Shown here: one piece after another, positions 44,082 to 53,672 of the stretch | How the letters are laid out: each line of letters begins with the position of its first letter | How positions within the stretch are numbered: position 1 is the stretch's first letter | Assembly: GCA_902802565.1 (NCBI GenBank) | Contig: CADCMP010000002.1 | Span: 1-64,000 of the forward strand | Length of the DNA stretch: 64,000 nucleotides | Direction: 5' to 3' | From: Oscillospiraceae bacterium | Lineage (GTDB): Bacteria > Bacillota > Clostridia > Oscillospirales > Oscillospiraceae | Position numbers and translations under genes: made by a program | The notes under the pieces: model-generated | Told to the model about the DNA's origin: nothing | The model's database searches: none | What the model saw: only the letters and a program-made list of their open reading frames with translations

Positions 44082-44888
44082 ATGTCATCATCCACAACAA
44101 CAGCACACGGGTTTACGACCTATCAGCTGAAGATCCTGGCTGTCATCACCATGACCCTGGATCATATATACAACTATCTGTCCGGCATCCTTCCGGTCCC
44201 GTTCTGGTTTGGTCTTTTCGGCCGGCTGGCTGCTCCACTGTTCGTGTTCTGCGTGGCAAAGGGAGTCTATTATACTCACGACCGTGTGGCGTACGTCCGT
44301 CGCCTCTATATTGCGATGGTCCTGATGGGGCTTGGAAACTGGATCCTGAATCATTTCATGACTCCATACGGGGTCACGATCGACAACCACGTTTTCAGCA
44401 CCCTGTTTTACATCGCATATTTTCTGACCGTTCTGGAGTTGCTCCGGGACCGAAAGGAAGAGCGCGTCATCTCGCTGATGCCGGCGGTGCTGCTTATTCT
44501 TCCGTTTCTGCTTGCCGCCCTTCAGCATTATCTGCCGGAAGGTTGGGTGAGGACACTGACCGGCGTTGTGGTACCGTCTCCGTTTGATGTGGAGGGTGGT
44601 TTTCTCTGGGTCCTGCTGGGGATCGGCATCTTTTATACGATGGCCAGACGATCCTCTCTTGCCGTCTTCTATGCCGTGTACTGCGCACTGTTTTTTACTG
44701 CGGAAGCATCCTGCGGATTAAATCTGAAAAATCTGTTCACCGACAACTACCAGTGGTTTATGATCATTGCGCTTCCCTTTATGCTGTTGTATAACGAGCA
44801 GAAAGGGGGCGGCAGCAAATGGTTCTTCTATCTGTACTATCCTGCTCACATATATGTCCTTGCCGCTCTGGCGGTCCTGCTAAAATGA
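44082..44888 (+). CDS. TraX-family membrane protein
   Basis: This 268-aa protein has about eight hydrophobic helices and opens with the TraX signature LKILAVITMTLDHIYNYL (about residues 17-34), followed by FGRLAAPLFVFCVAKGVYYT (about 46-65), where the charged Arg and Lys lie in membrane-edge positions. TraX in F plasmid acetylates the pilin N-terminus; chromosomal members in Firmicutes are common and probably are membrane acyltransferases of unknown target. No conjugation gene is nearby, so the name reflects family only. It is monocistronic, with terminators on both sides. Confidence 0.88.
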   Translation: MSSSTTTAHGFTTYQLKILAVITMTLDHIYNYLSGILPVPFWFGLFGRLAAPLFVFCVAKGVYYTHDRVAYVRRLYIAMVLMGLGNWILNHFMTPYGVTIDNHVFSTLFYIAYFLTVLELLRDRKEERVISLMPAVLLILPFLLAALQHYLPEGWVRTLTGVVVPSPFDVEGGFLWVLLGIGIFYTMARRSSLAVFYAVYCALFFTAEASCGLNLKNLFTDNYQWFMIIALPFMLLYNEQKGGGSKWFFYLYYPAHIYVLAALAVLLK

Positions 44889-44945
44889 AAACTCCGGGAT
44901 CACGGATACTGAATCTGTCCGTCTGATCCCGGAGTTCTTTGTTTT
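44888..44945. terminator. bidirectional terminator
   Basis: ACTCCGGGATCA and TGATCCCGGAGT form a perfect 12-bp stem, with an inner CGGA/TCCG stem; TCTTTGTTTTTT follows on the plus strand and TTTTCATTTT on the minus strand. Confidence 0.85.
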
Positions 44946-46181
44946 TTATTCCCGAAGCAGCGCTACCGCCACATCGTTGACGTTGGTTCCGGTTGGTCCG
45001 GTCATTACAAGACCGCCCACTTCCTGAAGCGCGTGATAGGCATCGTTGTCTTTCATGATTTTCGCTACATCGATGCTGTGTTCTATCAGGCTTTTTGCAG
45101 TCTCTCCGTCTACATATCCTCCGGCGGCATCACACGGGCCGTCCGTACCGTCACTTCCGACGGAGAAAACAGCTGCGCCCGCCATCCCAGCGATCCCCGG
45201 CGCAGCGGCCAGAGCGAGTTCCTGATTGCGTCCTCCAAGACCATGTCCGGTAAGGTGCACCACCGTCTCACCTCCGGCAATAAAAGCAAGTGATTTTCCC
45301 TGGCCCGCATGCGCTTTCAGAATGCTGGAAAGGAACCTTCCCGCCTCTCTCGCTTCACAGCACAACTGATCGGTGAGCAGGACCGGTTCGTATCCCAGTT
45401 CCTCTGCAGCCTTTGCTGCTGCCTTGCAGAGCTCACGTACGGATCCGTTAATGTGCGTCTCCACGTTGTCCAGACTTTTCGGTGTTTCAATCGCCAGAAG
45501 CTTCTCCGCCTCGTCGGATAATCGAATATTATACTTATTCACAACGGCTTTTGCCTCTGCACACGTGCTGCTGTCCGGATACGCCGGACCACTGGCAATC
45601 ATATCCAGCGGATCTCCGAGAACGTCACTGAGAACGATGCTGAAGACTTTTGCCGGAGCACACGCTTGGGCAAACTTTCCGCCTTTGACTCCGCTGAGAC
45701 GTTTTCTCACGGTGTTCATTTCCACAATATCCGCGCCGCTGGCCAGCAGTTGCTGGGTAACGTCCTGTAGTTCGTCACCCGGGATCAGCGGACTCTCAAA
45801 CAGTGCGCTCCCGCCTCCAGACAGCAGGAAGATCACTCGATCCTCCTGAGTGAGTCCTTGTACCAGATCCAGCGCCTTTTTTGTGGCCAGGAAACTGTTT
45901 TCATCCGGCACCGGATGTCCGGCCTCACAACACTCCACGCCAGGGATCTCTCCCATAGCATGACCATACTTTGTGATTACAATCCCGCCGTCAACTTTTT
46001 CCAGTTTTTCCACTGCTGCTTTTGCCATCTGCCAGGCAGCTTTTCCTGTGGCAACCAGCAGTGTTTTTCCTGAGCCGGGACGATACTCATTCAGCGCATG
46101 CCGTACAGCCGCATCCGGCAGTACTGCTCTTATGCTCTTTTGAATGATTTGATCCGCATCTTCTCTAAGTGTTGGATTCAT
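44946..46181 (-). CDS. glycerate 2-kinase, MOFRL/DUF4147 family
   Basis: A 411-aa kinase of the GckA/TtuD type that phosphorylates glycerate at carbon 2. The N-terminal DUF4147 domain has LLVATGKAAWQMAKAA (about residues 41-56), GHPVPDENS, FLLSGGGSALFESP (about 115-128) and NTVRKRLSGVKGGKFA (about 153-168). The C-terminal MOFRL domain has GHGLGGRNQELAL (about 319-331) and SVGSDGTDGPCDAAGGYVD. The ATG at 46181 is preferred: AGAGGAAA lies just upstream and the longer frame starts in the terminator of the next gene. It could feed glycerate into lower glycolysis; no pathway partners are adjacent. Confidence 0.93.
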   Translation of the reverse strand: MNPTLREDADQIIQKSIRAVLPDAAVRHALNEYRPGSGKTLLVATGKAAWQMAKAAVEKLEKVDGGIVITKYGHAMGEIPGVECCEAGHPVPDENSFLATKKALDLVQGLTQEDRVIFLLSGGGSALFESPLIPGDELQDVTQQLLASGADIVEMNTVRKRLSGVKGGKFAQACAPAKVFSIVLSDVLGDPLDMIASGPAYPDSSTCAEAKAVVNKYNIRLSDEAEKLLAIETPKSLDNVETHINGSVRELCKAAAKAAEELGYEPVLLTDQLCCEAREAGRFLSSILKAHAGQGKSLAFIAGGETVVHLTGHGLGGRNQELALAAAPGIAGMAGAAVFSVGSDGTDGPCDAAGGYVDGETAKSLIEHSIDVAKIMKDNDAYHALQEVGGLVMTGPTGTNVNDVAVALLRE

Positions 46182-46195
46182 TTCGATTTCCTCTT

Positions 46196-46236
46196 TTAAA
46201 AAAGCTGGCACCGCTGCTTGCGCGTCGATGCCAGTC
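46196..46236 (-). terminator. terminator after the beta-helix surface protein gene
   Basis: On the minus strand CTGGCA/TGCCAG with a partly paired 18-nt loop is followed by CTTTTTTT. It begins 13 nt past the stop. Confidence 0.6.
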
Positions 46237-46248
46237 ATTTGTCGTTTG

Positions 46249-48015
46249 TTATTTGTTTCCCGGTTCTTCTTTTTCCTCTGAGGCAGACTTTTTCGCTTTT
46301 GCCTTCTTTCTTCTGTATACCAGCAAACCAATCAGAGCACAGGCTGCCACTGCAACAGCAACGTCAACTGCAAGCTGTTTTTTTGCGGTTTTGTTCTCCG
46401 CCGCTTCCGCAGTGTCATCCTCCTCGGAGTTGATGGTAATCTCTATTGGTGTCAGTTCAACCTGTCCGTTTTCGCCGAACGCCGTTGCGCATTCATAATA
46501 GGCATCGAACTCACTGCGGTCGATGACATCCCAGTTTTCCTCGTTGCTAGCATCCGTGGAGATGCTGTTCTTTAATTCATTCGTAACGGTAACCGTGTAG
46601 GTGCTGTTTCCGGAAACAACGGTCTCTCCGTTCTTCATGACCGTAACGGCATTACCGTTGGGATCCTCGATCGCGGCTCCCTCTTCCATACTGAGGTTGG
46701 CAATGGTGCTGTTGGCTGTGACGATCCATTTGGAGTCGCTGCCAATGCTGACACTGATATTGTCTTCCATCTTTTCCGCATCATCTTCCGCTTCCTTCAA
46801 CGCGATGGTGCCCATATAGGTGGTCCCATCCAGAAGATACAGATCCAGAGAGCTGATGGTATCCACCGAGATGTCGCCGGTGAGTGTCTCTTTTCTTGCG
46901 GTAAACTTCACTTTGCCGCCGTTGGCTCCTGCGGTTCCCCAGTTGTTGGCATTATTTCCTTCAATGCGCAGCAGCTTCGCCTCTTTGCTGTCAAAATCCA
47001 GAACAGAACCGGACAGAAGGATATCGGCGGTCGTATTGGTGACATAGAACATTGCGCCGGAAGTGATGGCACTGGTGAGCTGAGAGTTCACAGCCTGGAA
47101 TTTGGCTGCCTCTCCTGTCGCCGCTTCCGCGTCGCCGGACGTGGACTGATAGATAATGAATCCGTTCGCAACCGGGTCGCTGGCCGTCTTGCCCTCCAGG
47201 GTGCTCTTCAGATCGGAATTGAATATCAGGATGGTGTTCCGCCCTTCCATTCCGGCGATCTGGCTGTTGCTGGCGGTTCCGGTCACATGATCCACCTGGA
47301 TGTTGCCGGTGGAATACAGAAGCGGAGAACCGCTCCCGGTGGTATTCAAACTGCTGTTGGTGGCAGAGATTGTTCCGCCGCCGCGATCGGTTGCGATGGC
47401 GGCACAGTGTTCACCCATCGTGGTAATGCTGATGTCATCGGCAATAATTGTTCCTCCATAGGTTGCGTCCATGCCACGGGAATTTCCCCCGCTGGTATGA
47501 ATCGCATTGCCTTTGGCAAACGTGACTGCTTTATCGGTGGAGAAGATGCCGTTTGATCCTTCGCTTTCCGAGGTGAGGTCACTGTTGGAAACGGCTCCAT
47601 GGGTGTTTTCTCCCGTTGCAAGGAAAATGGAGTTGATTCCGTAGAAATTACAGTTGTCTCCATTGATATCATCGCCGGTTTTGTGCAGTGTTCCGTTGGT
47701 CACACTGAGCACGCCGCCCGCCTGAACCAGTGCCGCATTCTGATCCGGATCGGTTGCTCCGATGGATGCGTCTCGAGAGGCAAGCTGCTGACCTGCTCCT
47801 ACGGAAAGGACACCGTTGAGCGGTCCGGTATAGTCATAGGTCATCGTGTCTGCGCCTCCGTCAGGAGGTGCTCCAACGCCTTCCGGAGGAGTGCCCATCC
47901 CATCCGGCGCCGCGGGAGGAGCGACCGTTGCCAACGCACTCATGGTGAACGACAGAACCGTCAGGCTCAGTACGAGGGCCAGTATCCTAATCATTCGTTT
48001 CTTCGATTTATACAC
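46249..48015 (-). CDS. secreted, C-terminally anchored beta-helix surface protein
   Basis: The 588-aa product has a signal peptide (positive end, hydrophobic core about 9-25, likely cleavage after SALA at 29) and a Pro/Gly-rich linker (33-54). A long Ser/Thr/Asn/Gly domain (60-440) follows, in which an N-S-x-L/I motif recurs at 144, 220, 250, 266 and 310, as expected for right-handed beta-helix coils. A beta-sandwich-like part (about 455-530) precedes an acidic stretch and a single span (548-567) with a lysine-rich cytoplasmic tail. There is no LPXTG motif. It is probably an adhesin-like or glycan-facing surface protein; the ligand is unknown. The start is a GTG with AAGGAGAG 8 nt upstream. 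Confidence 0.78.
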   Translation of the reverse strand: MYKSKKRMIRILALVLSLTVLSFTMSALATVAPPAAPDGMGTPPEGVGAPPDGGADTMTYDYTGPLNGVLSVGAGQQLASRDASIGATDPDQNAALVQAGGVLSVTNGTLHKTGDDINGDNCNFYGINSIFLATGENTHGAVSNSDLTSESEGSNGIFSTDKAVTFAKGNAIHTSGGNSRGMDATYGGTIIADDISITTMGEHCAAIATDRGGGTISATNSSLNTTGSGSPLLYSTGNIQVDHVTGTASNSQIAGMEGRNTILIFNSDLKSTLEGKTASDPVANGFIIYQSTSGDAEAATGEAAKFQAVNSQLTSAITSGAMFYVTNTTADILLSGSVLDFDSKEAKLLRIEGNNANNWGTAGANGGKVKFTARKETLTGDISVDTISSLDLYLLDGTTYMGTIALKEAEDDAEKMEDNISVSIGSDSKWIVTANSTIANLSMEEGAAIEDPNGNAVTVMKNGETVVSGNSTYTVTVTNELKNSISTDASNEENWDVIDRSEFDAYYECATAFGENGQVELTPIEITINSEEDDTAEAAENKTAKKQLAVDVAVAVAACALIGLLVYRRKKAKAKKSASEEKEEPGNK

Positions 48016-48115
48016 AGGATCGTCTCTCCTTTTGGTCTTCTTTCCTTATATTATACTCGTTTCTGCTTGGAACAGGTGAAAACTTTTTGCGAATTTCAGC
48101 GTTTTCCTTTTATTT

Positions 48116-48724
48116 TTATTCCAGTGTAATCATGCCCTGTGCCGTCAGTTCCGGAATCGGCTGTCCTCCATAGCTGCCCCCAAAGTTCCAGGTGGCATAG
48201 ATGGGACACTGTCCGGATGCAAAGTCGGAAGCGGGAACATAGATATGTGTGGCGTGCAAAAGCACCGTATCCGCTCCGGGTGTGGACACCGCGACCGGTG
48301 CGGAATCGTAAACAAAAGTCTTGCTGCCCACGCCGATGGTGATCCCCTGTTCGCGGGAACCCGTCTGAAGGGTGTAGCAGTCCAGCAGAACATCGATATA
48401 GATGGACACTTCATCCCCCGCCTCTTCTGCATACCAGTTCACAATCAGGTTCAGAGAGGTCCCGGTCTGGGTCATGAAACCGCCGGAGTTGGCTTTCGGC
48501 CCGGCACTCGTTTCCGGTGTACCTGCGCCTTCCGCGGTCTCCTGCTGCGGCGGCGGTGTCACTACCACGATGGTAGGCGCCGCGGATGCCGGCGCGGTCG
48601 CCTTCGCCTGTGCATGCCTCTTCCCGGTAAAGAGCTTGACTCCGGTGAAAATCGCCAGGATCAGTGCGATAACAATGAGGAGCGCCATTATGATATCGTT
48701 TTTGTCATAGTGCGTTTTTCTCAT
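48116..48724 (-). CDS. membrane-anchored extracellular protein of unknown function
   Basis: A 202-aa type II membrane protein. Residues 12-34 form one hydrophobic segment after a short charged N-terminus; a linker rich in Ala, Pro and Thr (about 40-78) leads to a beta-rich domain of about 120 residues outside the cell, with two cysteines (115 and 168) that could form a disulfide. I recognise no catalytic motif. It lies upstream of the beta-helix protein and downstream of the CPBP protease on the same strand. The architecture (anchor, Thr/Pro linker, beta domain) resembles the cut-off protein at the window start. Confidence 0.72.
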   Translation of the reverse strand: MRKTHYDKNDIIMALLIVIALILAIFTGVKLFTGKRHAQAKATAPASAAPTIVVVTPPPQQETAEGAGTPETSAGPKANSGGFMTQTGTSLNLIVNWYAEEAGDEVSIYIDVLLDCYTLQTGSREQGITIGVGSKTFVYDSAPVAVSTPGADTVLLHATHIYVPASDFASGQCPIYATWNFGGSYGGQPIPELTAQGMITLE

Positions 48725-48774
48725 ACTTTCCCCTTCTTTTCAGCAGGAAGCTCCCTGCCGGAAACAAAAGACAT

Positions 48775-49500
48775 TTAAGCGAGGGACCTCAACGCTGTGA
48801 CGCTGATGGCATTGACCAGCATGTGCAGCGCGATGGGGCTCCAAATGGTCCCGGTACGCTCATACACCCAGCATAACGCCCAGGTCGCGGGAATATAGTC
48901 GATAATATGAATCAGGTATTTCCAGTCATTTCCCGGAGTGACAAACTGCCATACATGAAGCAGTCCGAACAACAGGATCGTGACCGCATAAGCGGCGAGG
49001 CGGTTCCTCTTTCGCAATGTTCCGAATATTGCGCCGCGGAACAGCACCTCTTCCGTAATGGGAGCCAGAAACACAACGATTCCGAACATGGTTCCGAATC
49101 CGTATTGGAGCATTTCCTGTACCGCTGCATTGTTCTGGTTGTCGCCGCTGATCCCGAGAGGAAGCTCGAGGATCGCCACAAGGTACATCAGCGCCTGCTG
49201 CAGGAAGTATGCAATCACGACGGTGAACAGGACACCCCACAGCCGGTCGCAGAGCACATCAAAGCTTCTGCGCAGAAACCGGCGGGCCACAAGGAATACA
49301 ATCACCGTACTGAGCGCATAGTAACACACGTTCAGTTGCATCATCGAATAGGAGATCCCTGCCCGCTGGAAAAGGAACCCGAGGATGGTCGGCATCAGAA
49401 AAGCATGGATCGGAAGATACAGCAGGAGCAACACGGTCTCCAGCCGGCTCATCTGGTTCTGAAACTGCAGATACGGTCTTTCCGGTCGGTTTTCGTTCAT
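48775..49500 (-). CDS. CPBP-family intramembrane metalloprotease
   Basis: A multi-span membrane protein of 241 aa with the CPBP/CAAX-protease motifs: EEVLFRGAIFGTLRKR (motif 1, EExxxR, about residues 139-154), FGLLHVWQF (motif 2, FxxxH, about 169-177) and IALHMLVNAI (motif 3, HxxxN, about 223-232). The family includes prenyl-protein proteases and bacteriocin-immunity proteins; substrates in clostridia are mostly unknown. Its start overlaps the mutS stop by 4 nt, so it can be co-transcribed with mutS. It lies upstream of two surface proteins, which might be targets or merely neighbours. Confidence 0.9.
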   Translation of the reverse strand: MNENRPERPYLQFQNQMSRLETVLLLLYLPIHAFLMPTILGFLFQRAGISYSMMQLNVCYYALSTVIVFLVARRFLRRSFDVLCDRLWGVLFTVVIAYFLQQALMYLVAILELPLGISGDNQNNAAVQEMLQYGFGTMFGIVVFLAPITEEVLFRGAIFGTLRKRNRLAAYAVTILLFGLLHVWQFVTPGNDWKYLIHIIDYIPATWALCWVYERTGTIWSPIALHMLVNAISVTALRSLA

Positions 49501-52109
49501 TGCTCTTTGACCTTTTTCTGCAGCTGATAAAGAAGGTTCATTGCCTCCAGCGGCGTGATGGTATTCAGATCCAGCTGCCGAAGTGTTTCGCGGATCTCAT
49601 CGGCCCCCAGGTCATAAAAACTGATCTGATCCGTCTCTTCCGTCGAGGCCGCCTCTTTTACCACGGGAGCTTTTCCTTCTTCGCTCTCCAGTTCCTCCAG
49701 ATAGGTCCTTGCCTGAGCAATCACCGAATCCGGGATTCCTGCCAGTTTTGCCACTTCGATGCCGTAGCTGTCATCCGCGGAACCTCGGACGATCTTACGA
49801 AGGAAGACCAGGGTCCCCTTCTGTTTCTTTGCCGTTATATTATAGTTCTTCACACCGGAGATGGAATTCTCCAGTGCGGAAAGCTCATGATAGTGGGTGG
49901 CAAACATGGTCTTCGCCCCGAGCCGTCTCTTGTCGGCACAGTACTCCAGCACCGCACGGGCAATGGCCATGCCGTCAAAGGTAGATGTGCCCCGGCCGAT
50001 CTCGTCAATGATGAGGAGCGAATCCGCTGTGGCATGTTTCAGGATATATGCCATCTCGTTCATTTCCACCATAAAGGTCGACTGACCGCTGGCCAGATCA
50101 TCGGACGCGCCGATTCTGGTGAAGATCCGGTCCACCACTCCGATGGTCGCCGATTTTGCCGGCACGAAAGATCCGATCTGCGCCAGAAGGACGATCAGTG
50201 CCGTCTGTCGCATGTAGGTGGATTTGCCCGCCATGTTCGGTCCGGTGATGATGGCGACGCGGTCATCCGAGAGATTCAGCACGGCGTCATTGGGAACGAA
50301 CAGAGTATCCTTCATCGTGCATTCCACGACAGGATGTCTTCCTTCGGCGATACGGATCTCTCTGGAATTGTCCACTTCCGGCATGGTGTAACCGTTGCGG
50401 ACGGCAACTTCTGCCAAAGAACAGATCACGTCCAGGGTCGCCACCGACGTGGCAGTGGCTTTGATGCGGTTGACTTCCGCGGCGATCTGGAGCCGGATCT
50501 GTTCAAAATACTGGTACTCCAGATCAGCAATCCGGTCTCGCGCAGTAAGAAGAGAGCTTTCCAGATCCTTCAGTTCCTGTGTGAAGTACCGTTCGTTGGA
50601 AACCAGAGTCTGCTTCCGGATATAGCCCTCCGGCGGTTCCGTGAGATTTGCAGAGTTCGGCACATCGATATAGTAGCCAAACACTTTGTTGTATCCCACT
50701 TTCAGTTTTTTGCACCCGGTCTTTTCCCGTTCCCGTTCCTCCAGTTCCGCTACCATCCGGGCACCATTGTCCCGAATCTCGCGCAGCCGGTCGATCTCCT
50801 CGGAATAACCTTTCCGCAGGATTCCGCCTTCCCGGACAGAGAAGGGCGGGTTTTCATCGATGGCTTCCTCGACGATCTGGCGGATATCCTCCAGCCTGTC
50901 CATCTCTCCGATCTCCCGCAGAAGCGGAGATCGGGCATCTTTCAGTTGGTCGGTCAGAGCCGGGATCTGTGCGGCACAGTTTGCCAGTGCCACCAGGTCT
51001 TTTCCGTTGGCGGTACCGTAAACGATCCGGCCGATAAGCCGTTCCATATCCGTGATCTCACGAAGGGTCGCCGTCAGCTCGCCGCGCTTGACCATGGCTT
51101 TGGAGATCTCCTCCACGGCAGACAGACGGCGTTTGATGGGAACTGGAGACAGCAGCGGCCGCTCCAGCCAGGACCGCAGCATTCTTCCCCCCATGGGAGT
51201 CTGCGTCCGGTCCAACACCCAAAGCAGGCTGCCTTTCTTCTCTCCCGTTCGAAGAGATTCCGTCAGCTCCAGATTTCTCCGGGTGGTCCAGTCCATCTCC
51301 ATATACAGCTTCTCACTGTAAATATTCAACTGATCAATGTGACTCAGATCGAACTTCTGAGTCTGCTTCAGATAATAGAGCAGTGCCCCGCTGGCGGTTT
51401 CCGCTGCGGGCTGTCCGTTCAGCGCAGCCCTGTCTTCCGGAAACTGCTCTGCGACAGACGCCTTGGCGGTTTCCGGCACAAACCAGTTCTCATCCTCTTC
51501 GGTCATGGCACCCAGCTTATCCCGGATAAACTCCAGGATTTCCGCGCGCTTTGCTGTCTCCGGGGAGACCAGCACTTCGGAAGGAGAAAACCGCGTCAGT
51601 TCATTGATAAGATGTCCGTCCACCATATCGCTCTTTCCGGAGAATGATGTCGTGCAGAATTCGCCGGTGGAGATATCGCAGAAGGCGATCCCGCCGCTGC
51701 TATCATCCGCAAAAACGGAAGCGATGTAGTTGGAGCAGGATTCCTCCAGCATGGAACTTTCGGTTACTGTTCCCGGCGTGATGATCCGGATCACTCCCCG
51801 TTCCACAAGGCCCTTTACCAGATTCGGATCCTCCAGCTGCTCACAGATCGCCACTTTGTATCCTTTGGAAATAAGTTTGGCGATATAGGTCTCCGCAGAA
51901 TGGAACGGGATCCCGCACATGGGGGTCTGTTCTTCCTTGGGCTTTCCCCGGTCGCGGGTGGTCAGGGCTAGATCCAGTTCCTTGGATGCAACTTTCGCAT
52001 CGTCATCGAACATTTCATAAAAGTCACCCAGCCGGAAAAACAGCAGACAGTCCTGATGCTCCTGCTTGATCTTGTTGTATTGCTTTTTCATGGGAGTTAA
52101 TTCTGCCAT
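49497..52109 (-). CDS. mutS: DNA mismatch repair protein MutS
   Basis: MutS recognises mismatches and starts repair. The mismatch-binding domain I carries the FFRLGDFYEMF motif (about residues 24-34), with the Phe-x-Glu wedge. The connector, lever and clamp domains follow. The ATPase domain has Walker A GPNMAGKSTYMRQ (about 612-624), IIDEIGRGTSTFDG (Walker B and signature) and FATHYHEL. The C-terminal dimerisation region is short but present. The length is 870 aa. It is preceded by miaB with an 18-nt gap and faces divergently from mutL-miaA, so both mismatch-repair genes lie in one locus. Confidence 0.98.
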   Translation of the reverse strand: MAELTPMKKQYNKIKQEHQDCLLFFRLGDFYEMFDDDAKVASKELDLALTTRDRGKPKEEQTPMCGIPFHSAETYIAKLISKGYKVAICEQLEDPNLVKGLVERGVIRIITPGTVTESSMLEESCSNYIASVFADDSSGGIAFCDISTGEFCTTSFSGKSDMVDGHLINELTRFSPSEVLVSPETAKRAEILEFIRDKLGAMTEEDENWFVPETAKASVAEQFPEDRAALNGQPAAETASGALLYYLKQTQKFDLSHIDQLNIYSEKLYMEMDWTTRRNLELTESLRTGEKKGSLLWVLDRTQTPMGGRMLRSWLERPLLSPVPIKRRLSAVEEISKAMVKRGELTATLREITDMERLIGRIVYGTANGKDLVALANCAAQIPALTDQLKDARSPLLREIGEMDRLEDIRQIVEEAIDENPPFSVREGGILRKGYSEEIDRLREIRDNGARMVAELEEREREKTGCKKLKVGYNKVFGYYIDVPNSANLTEPPEGYIRKQTLVSNERYFTQELKDLESSLLTARDRIADLEYQYFEQIRLQIAAEVNRIKATATSVATLDVICSLAEVAVRNGYTMPEVDNSREIRIAEGRHPVVECTMKDTLFVPNDAVLNLSDDRVAIITGPNMAGKSTYMRQTALIVLLAQIGSFVPAKSATIGVVDRIFTRIGASDDLASGQSTFMVEMNEMAYILKHATADSLLIIDEIGRGTSTFDGMAIARAVLEYCADKRRLGAKTMFATHYHELSALENSISGVKNYNITAKKQKGTLVFLRKIVRGSADDSYGIEVAKLAGIPDSVIAQARTYLEELESEEGKAPVVKEAASTEETDQISFYDLGADEIRETLRQLDLNTITPLEAMNLLYQLQKKVKEQ

Positions 52110-52127
52110 GATATTCCTCGTCTTCTT

Positions 52128-53552
52128 TCAGATTGTTTCGTTTCGGACCTCTCCAAACAACGCCCAGGTGTTGGAACTTGTGATATGAACATTCACGAAG
52201 CTGCCTATCAGGGACGGATCGCCCTGAAGATGAACCAGCCTTCCTCCCTCGGTACGGGAGGTAAGATTGTAGGGCGCCCGGCCGGACTGCCCGTCCACCA
52301 GGACCCGAAGATCCTTTCCCTCATATCCGTGATGGATTTCCGCGGAGATCTCATTCGCCGTCTCCACGAGCCGGTCAAAGTGTACCTGCTTTTCCTCGCG
52401 TGTGTACGGATCCGGCATCTTTGCCGCAGGTGTTCCCTCCCGAGGGGAGTAGATGAAGGTGAACATGGCATCGTACCGCACCTTCCGGACCAGATCCAGT
52501 GTTTCTTCAAACTCTTCCTCGGTTTCGCCGGGGAATCCGACGATGATATCCGTGGTAATCACAAGATCCGGCATAAAACGCCGGGCGGATTCCACCTGCC
52601 CCAGATATTTTTCCCGCGTGTAGTTGCGGTTCATGGCTTTCAGGACCCGGTTGGAGCCGGATTGAACGGGAAGATGGATGTGGTGCGCACACTTCTCGCA
52701 TTCCGCCATCGTTTCAAACAACTTATCCGTTGCATCCTTCGGGTGGCTGGTCATAAAGCGAATGAGAAAGTCTCCGGGAATGTCATTGATCCGGCGGATC
52801 AGGTCGGAAAAATCCACCTCTTCCTCCAGATCCTTGCCATAGGAGTTGACATTCTGTCCCAGCAGAGTAATGTCCTTATAGCCTTCTTCAACCAGTCGGC
52901 GCGCTTCCGCCACGATATCTTCCGGCTTCCGGGAGCGTTCCCGCCCGCGCACATAAGGGACGATGCAGTAGGTGCAGAAATTGTTGCACCCGTACATGAT
53001 GCTCAGCCATGCCTTGGTGCGGCTGTCCCGCTGCTGCGGGATGCCTTCCGCGATTACACCCTGCGATGGGTCGGTTGCAAAGACCCGCTTCTTGGTCTGC
53101 ATGACGGTCTGCAGCAGCTCCGGAAACCGCCACAGTTCGTGCGGCCCGAATACCATATCCACAACCGGATAGGATTTTTTCAGTTTTGCCGACACATGTT
53201 CCTGCTGGACCATGCAGCCGCAGACGGCCACGATCTGGTCCGGTTTCTTTTTCTTTGTGTGGACCAGTGCCCCGACGTTTCCGTAGACCCGCTGCTCCGC
53301 ATGCTCCCGGACCGCACAGGTATTGATCACGATCACGTCGGCCTGATACTCATCCTCCGTGAACTGATATCCCATCTCTTCCAGATATCCGCGGATCTTC
53401 TCGCTGTCTGCTTCGTTCTGCTGGCATCCGTAGGTGTCTACCATTGCCAGCGGGGGCCTGTGGGATGCGCTGATTGTCTGCTGTATCTCCCGGCAGATCC
53501 CTTCCTGTCTCTGGATCTGTTCGTCCGAGATTTCTCTTCGCTCTATCGCCAT
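52128..53552 (-). CDS. miaB: tRNA-2-methylthio-N6-dimethylallyladenosine synthase MiaB
   Basis: A radical-SAM enzyme that adds the methylthio group to i6A37 in tRNA. Three domains are visible: the N-terminal UPF0004 domain with Cys ligands in TYGCQQNE, INTCAVRE and AVCGCM; the radical-SAM core with YGCNNFCTYCIVPYVRGRE (CxxxCxxC, about residues 188-206); and a C-terminal TRAM domain that binds tRNA (about 415-470). The length, 474 aa, is typical. Its substrate is made by MiaA, whose gene lies 2 kb away on the opposite strand. Confidence 0.97.
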   Translation of the reverse strand: MAIERREISDEQIQRQEGICREIQQTISASHRPPLAMVDTYGCQQNEADSEKIRGYLEEMGYQFTEDEYQADVIVINTCAVREHAEQRVYGNVGALVHTKKKKPDQIVAVCGCMVQQEHVSAKLKKSYPVVDMVFGPHELWRFPELLQTVMQTKKRVFATDPSQGVIAEGIPQQRDSRTKAWLSIMYGCNNFCTYCIVPYVRGRERSRKPEDIVAEARRLVEEGYKDITLLGQNVNSYGKDLEEEVDFSDLIRRINDIPGDFLIRFMTSHPKDATDKLFETMAECEKCAHHIHLPVQSGSNRVLKAMNRNYTREKYLGQVESARRFMPDLVITTDIIVGFPGETEEEFEETLDLVRKVRYDAMFTFIYSPREGTPAAKMPDPYTREEKQVHFDRLVETANEISAEIHHGYEGKDLRVLVDGQSGRAPYNLTSRTEGGRLVHLQGDPSLIGSFVNVHITSSNTWALFGEVRNETI

Positions 53553-53672
53553 GTGCTGATTACTTTCCTTTATTATTAGTCATTCTAAAATCTTAACATT
53601 TTTATATAGAACTTTCAATGAAAATCCGATATACTAAACTATCAACGCAATACGATATTAGGAGCTTTTTTT

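Noticed and set aside
44082..44888. A conjugative element suggested by the TraX-family protein
   Set aside because: No relaxase, coupling protein, integrase or attachment repeats are seen around it; chromosomal TraX homologues are common.
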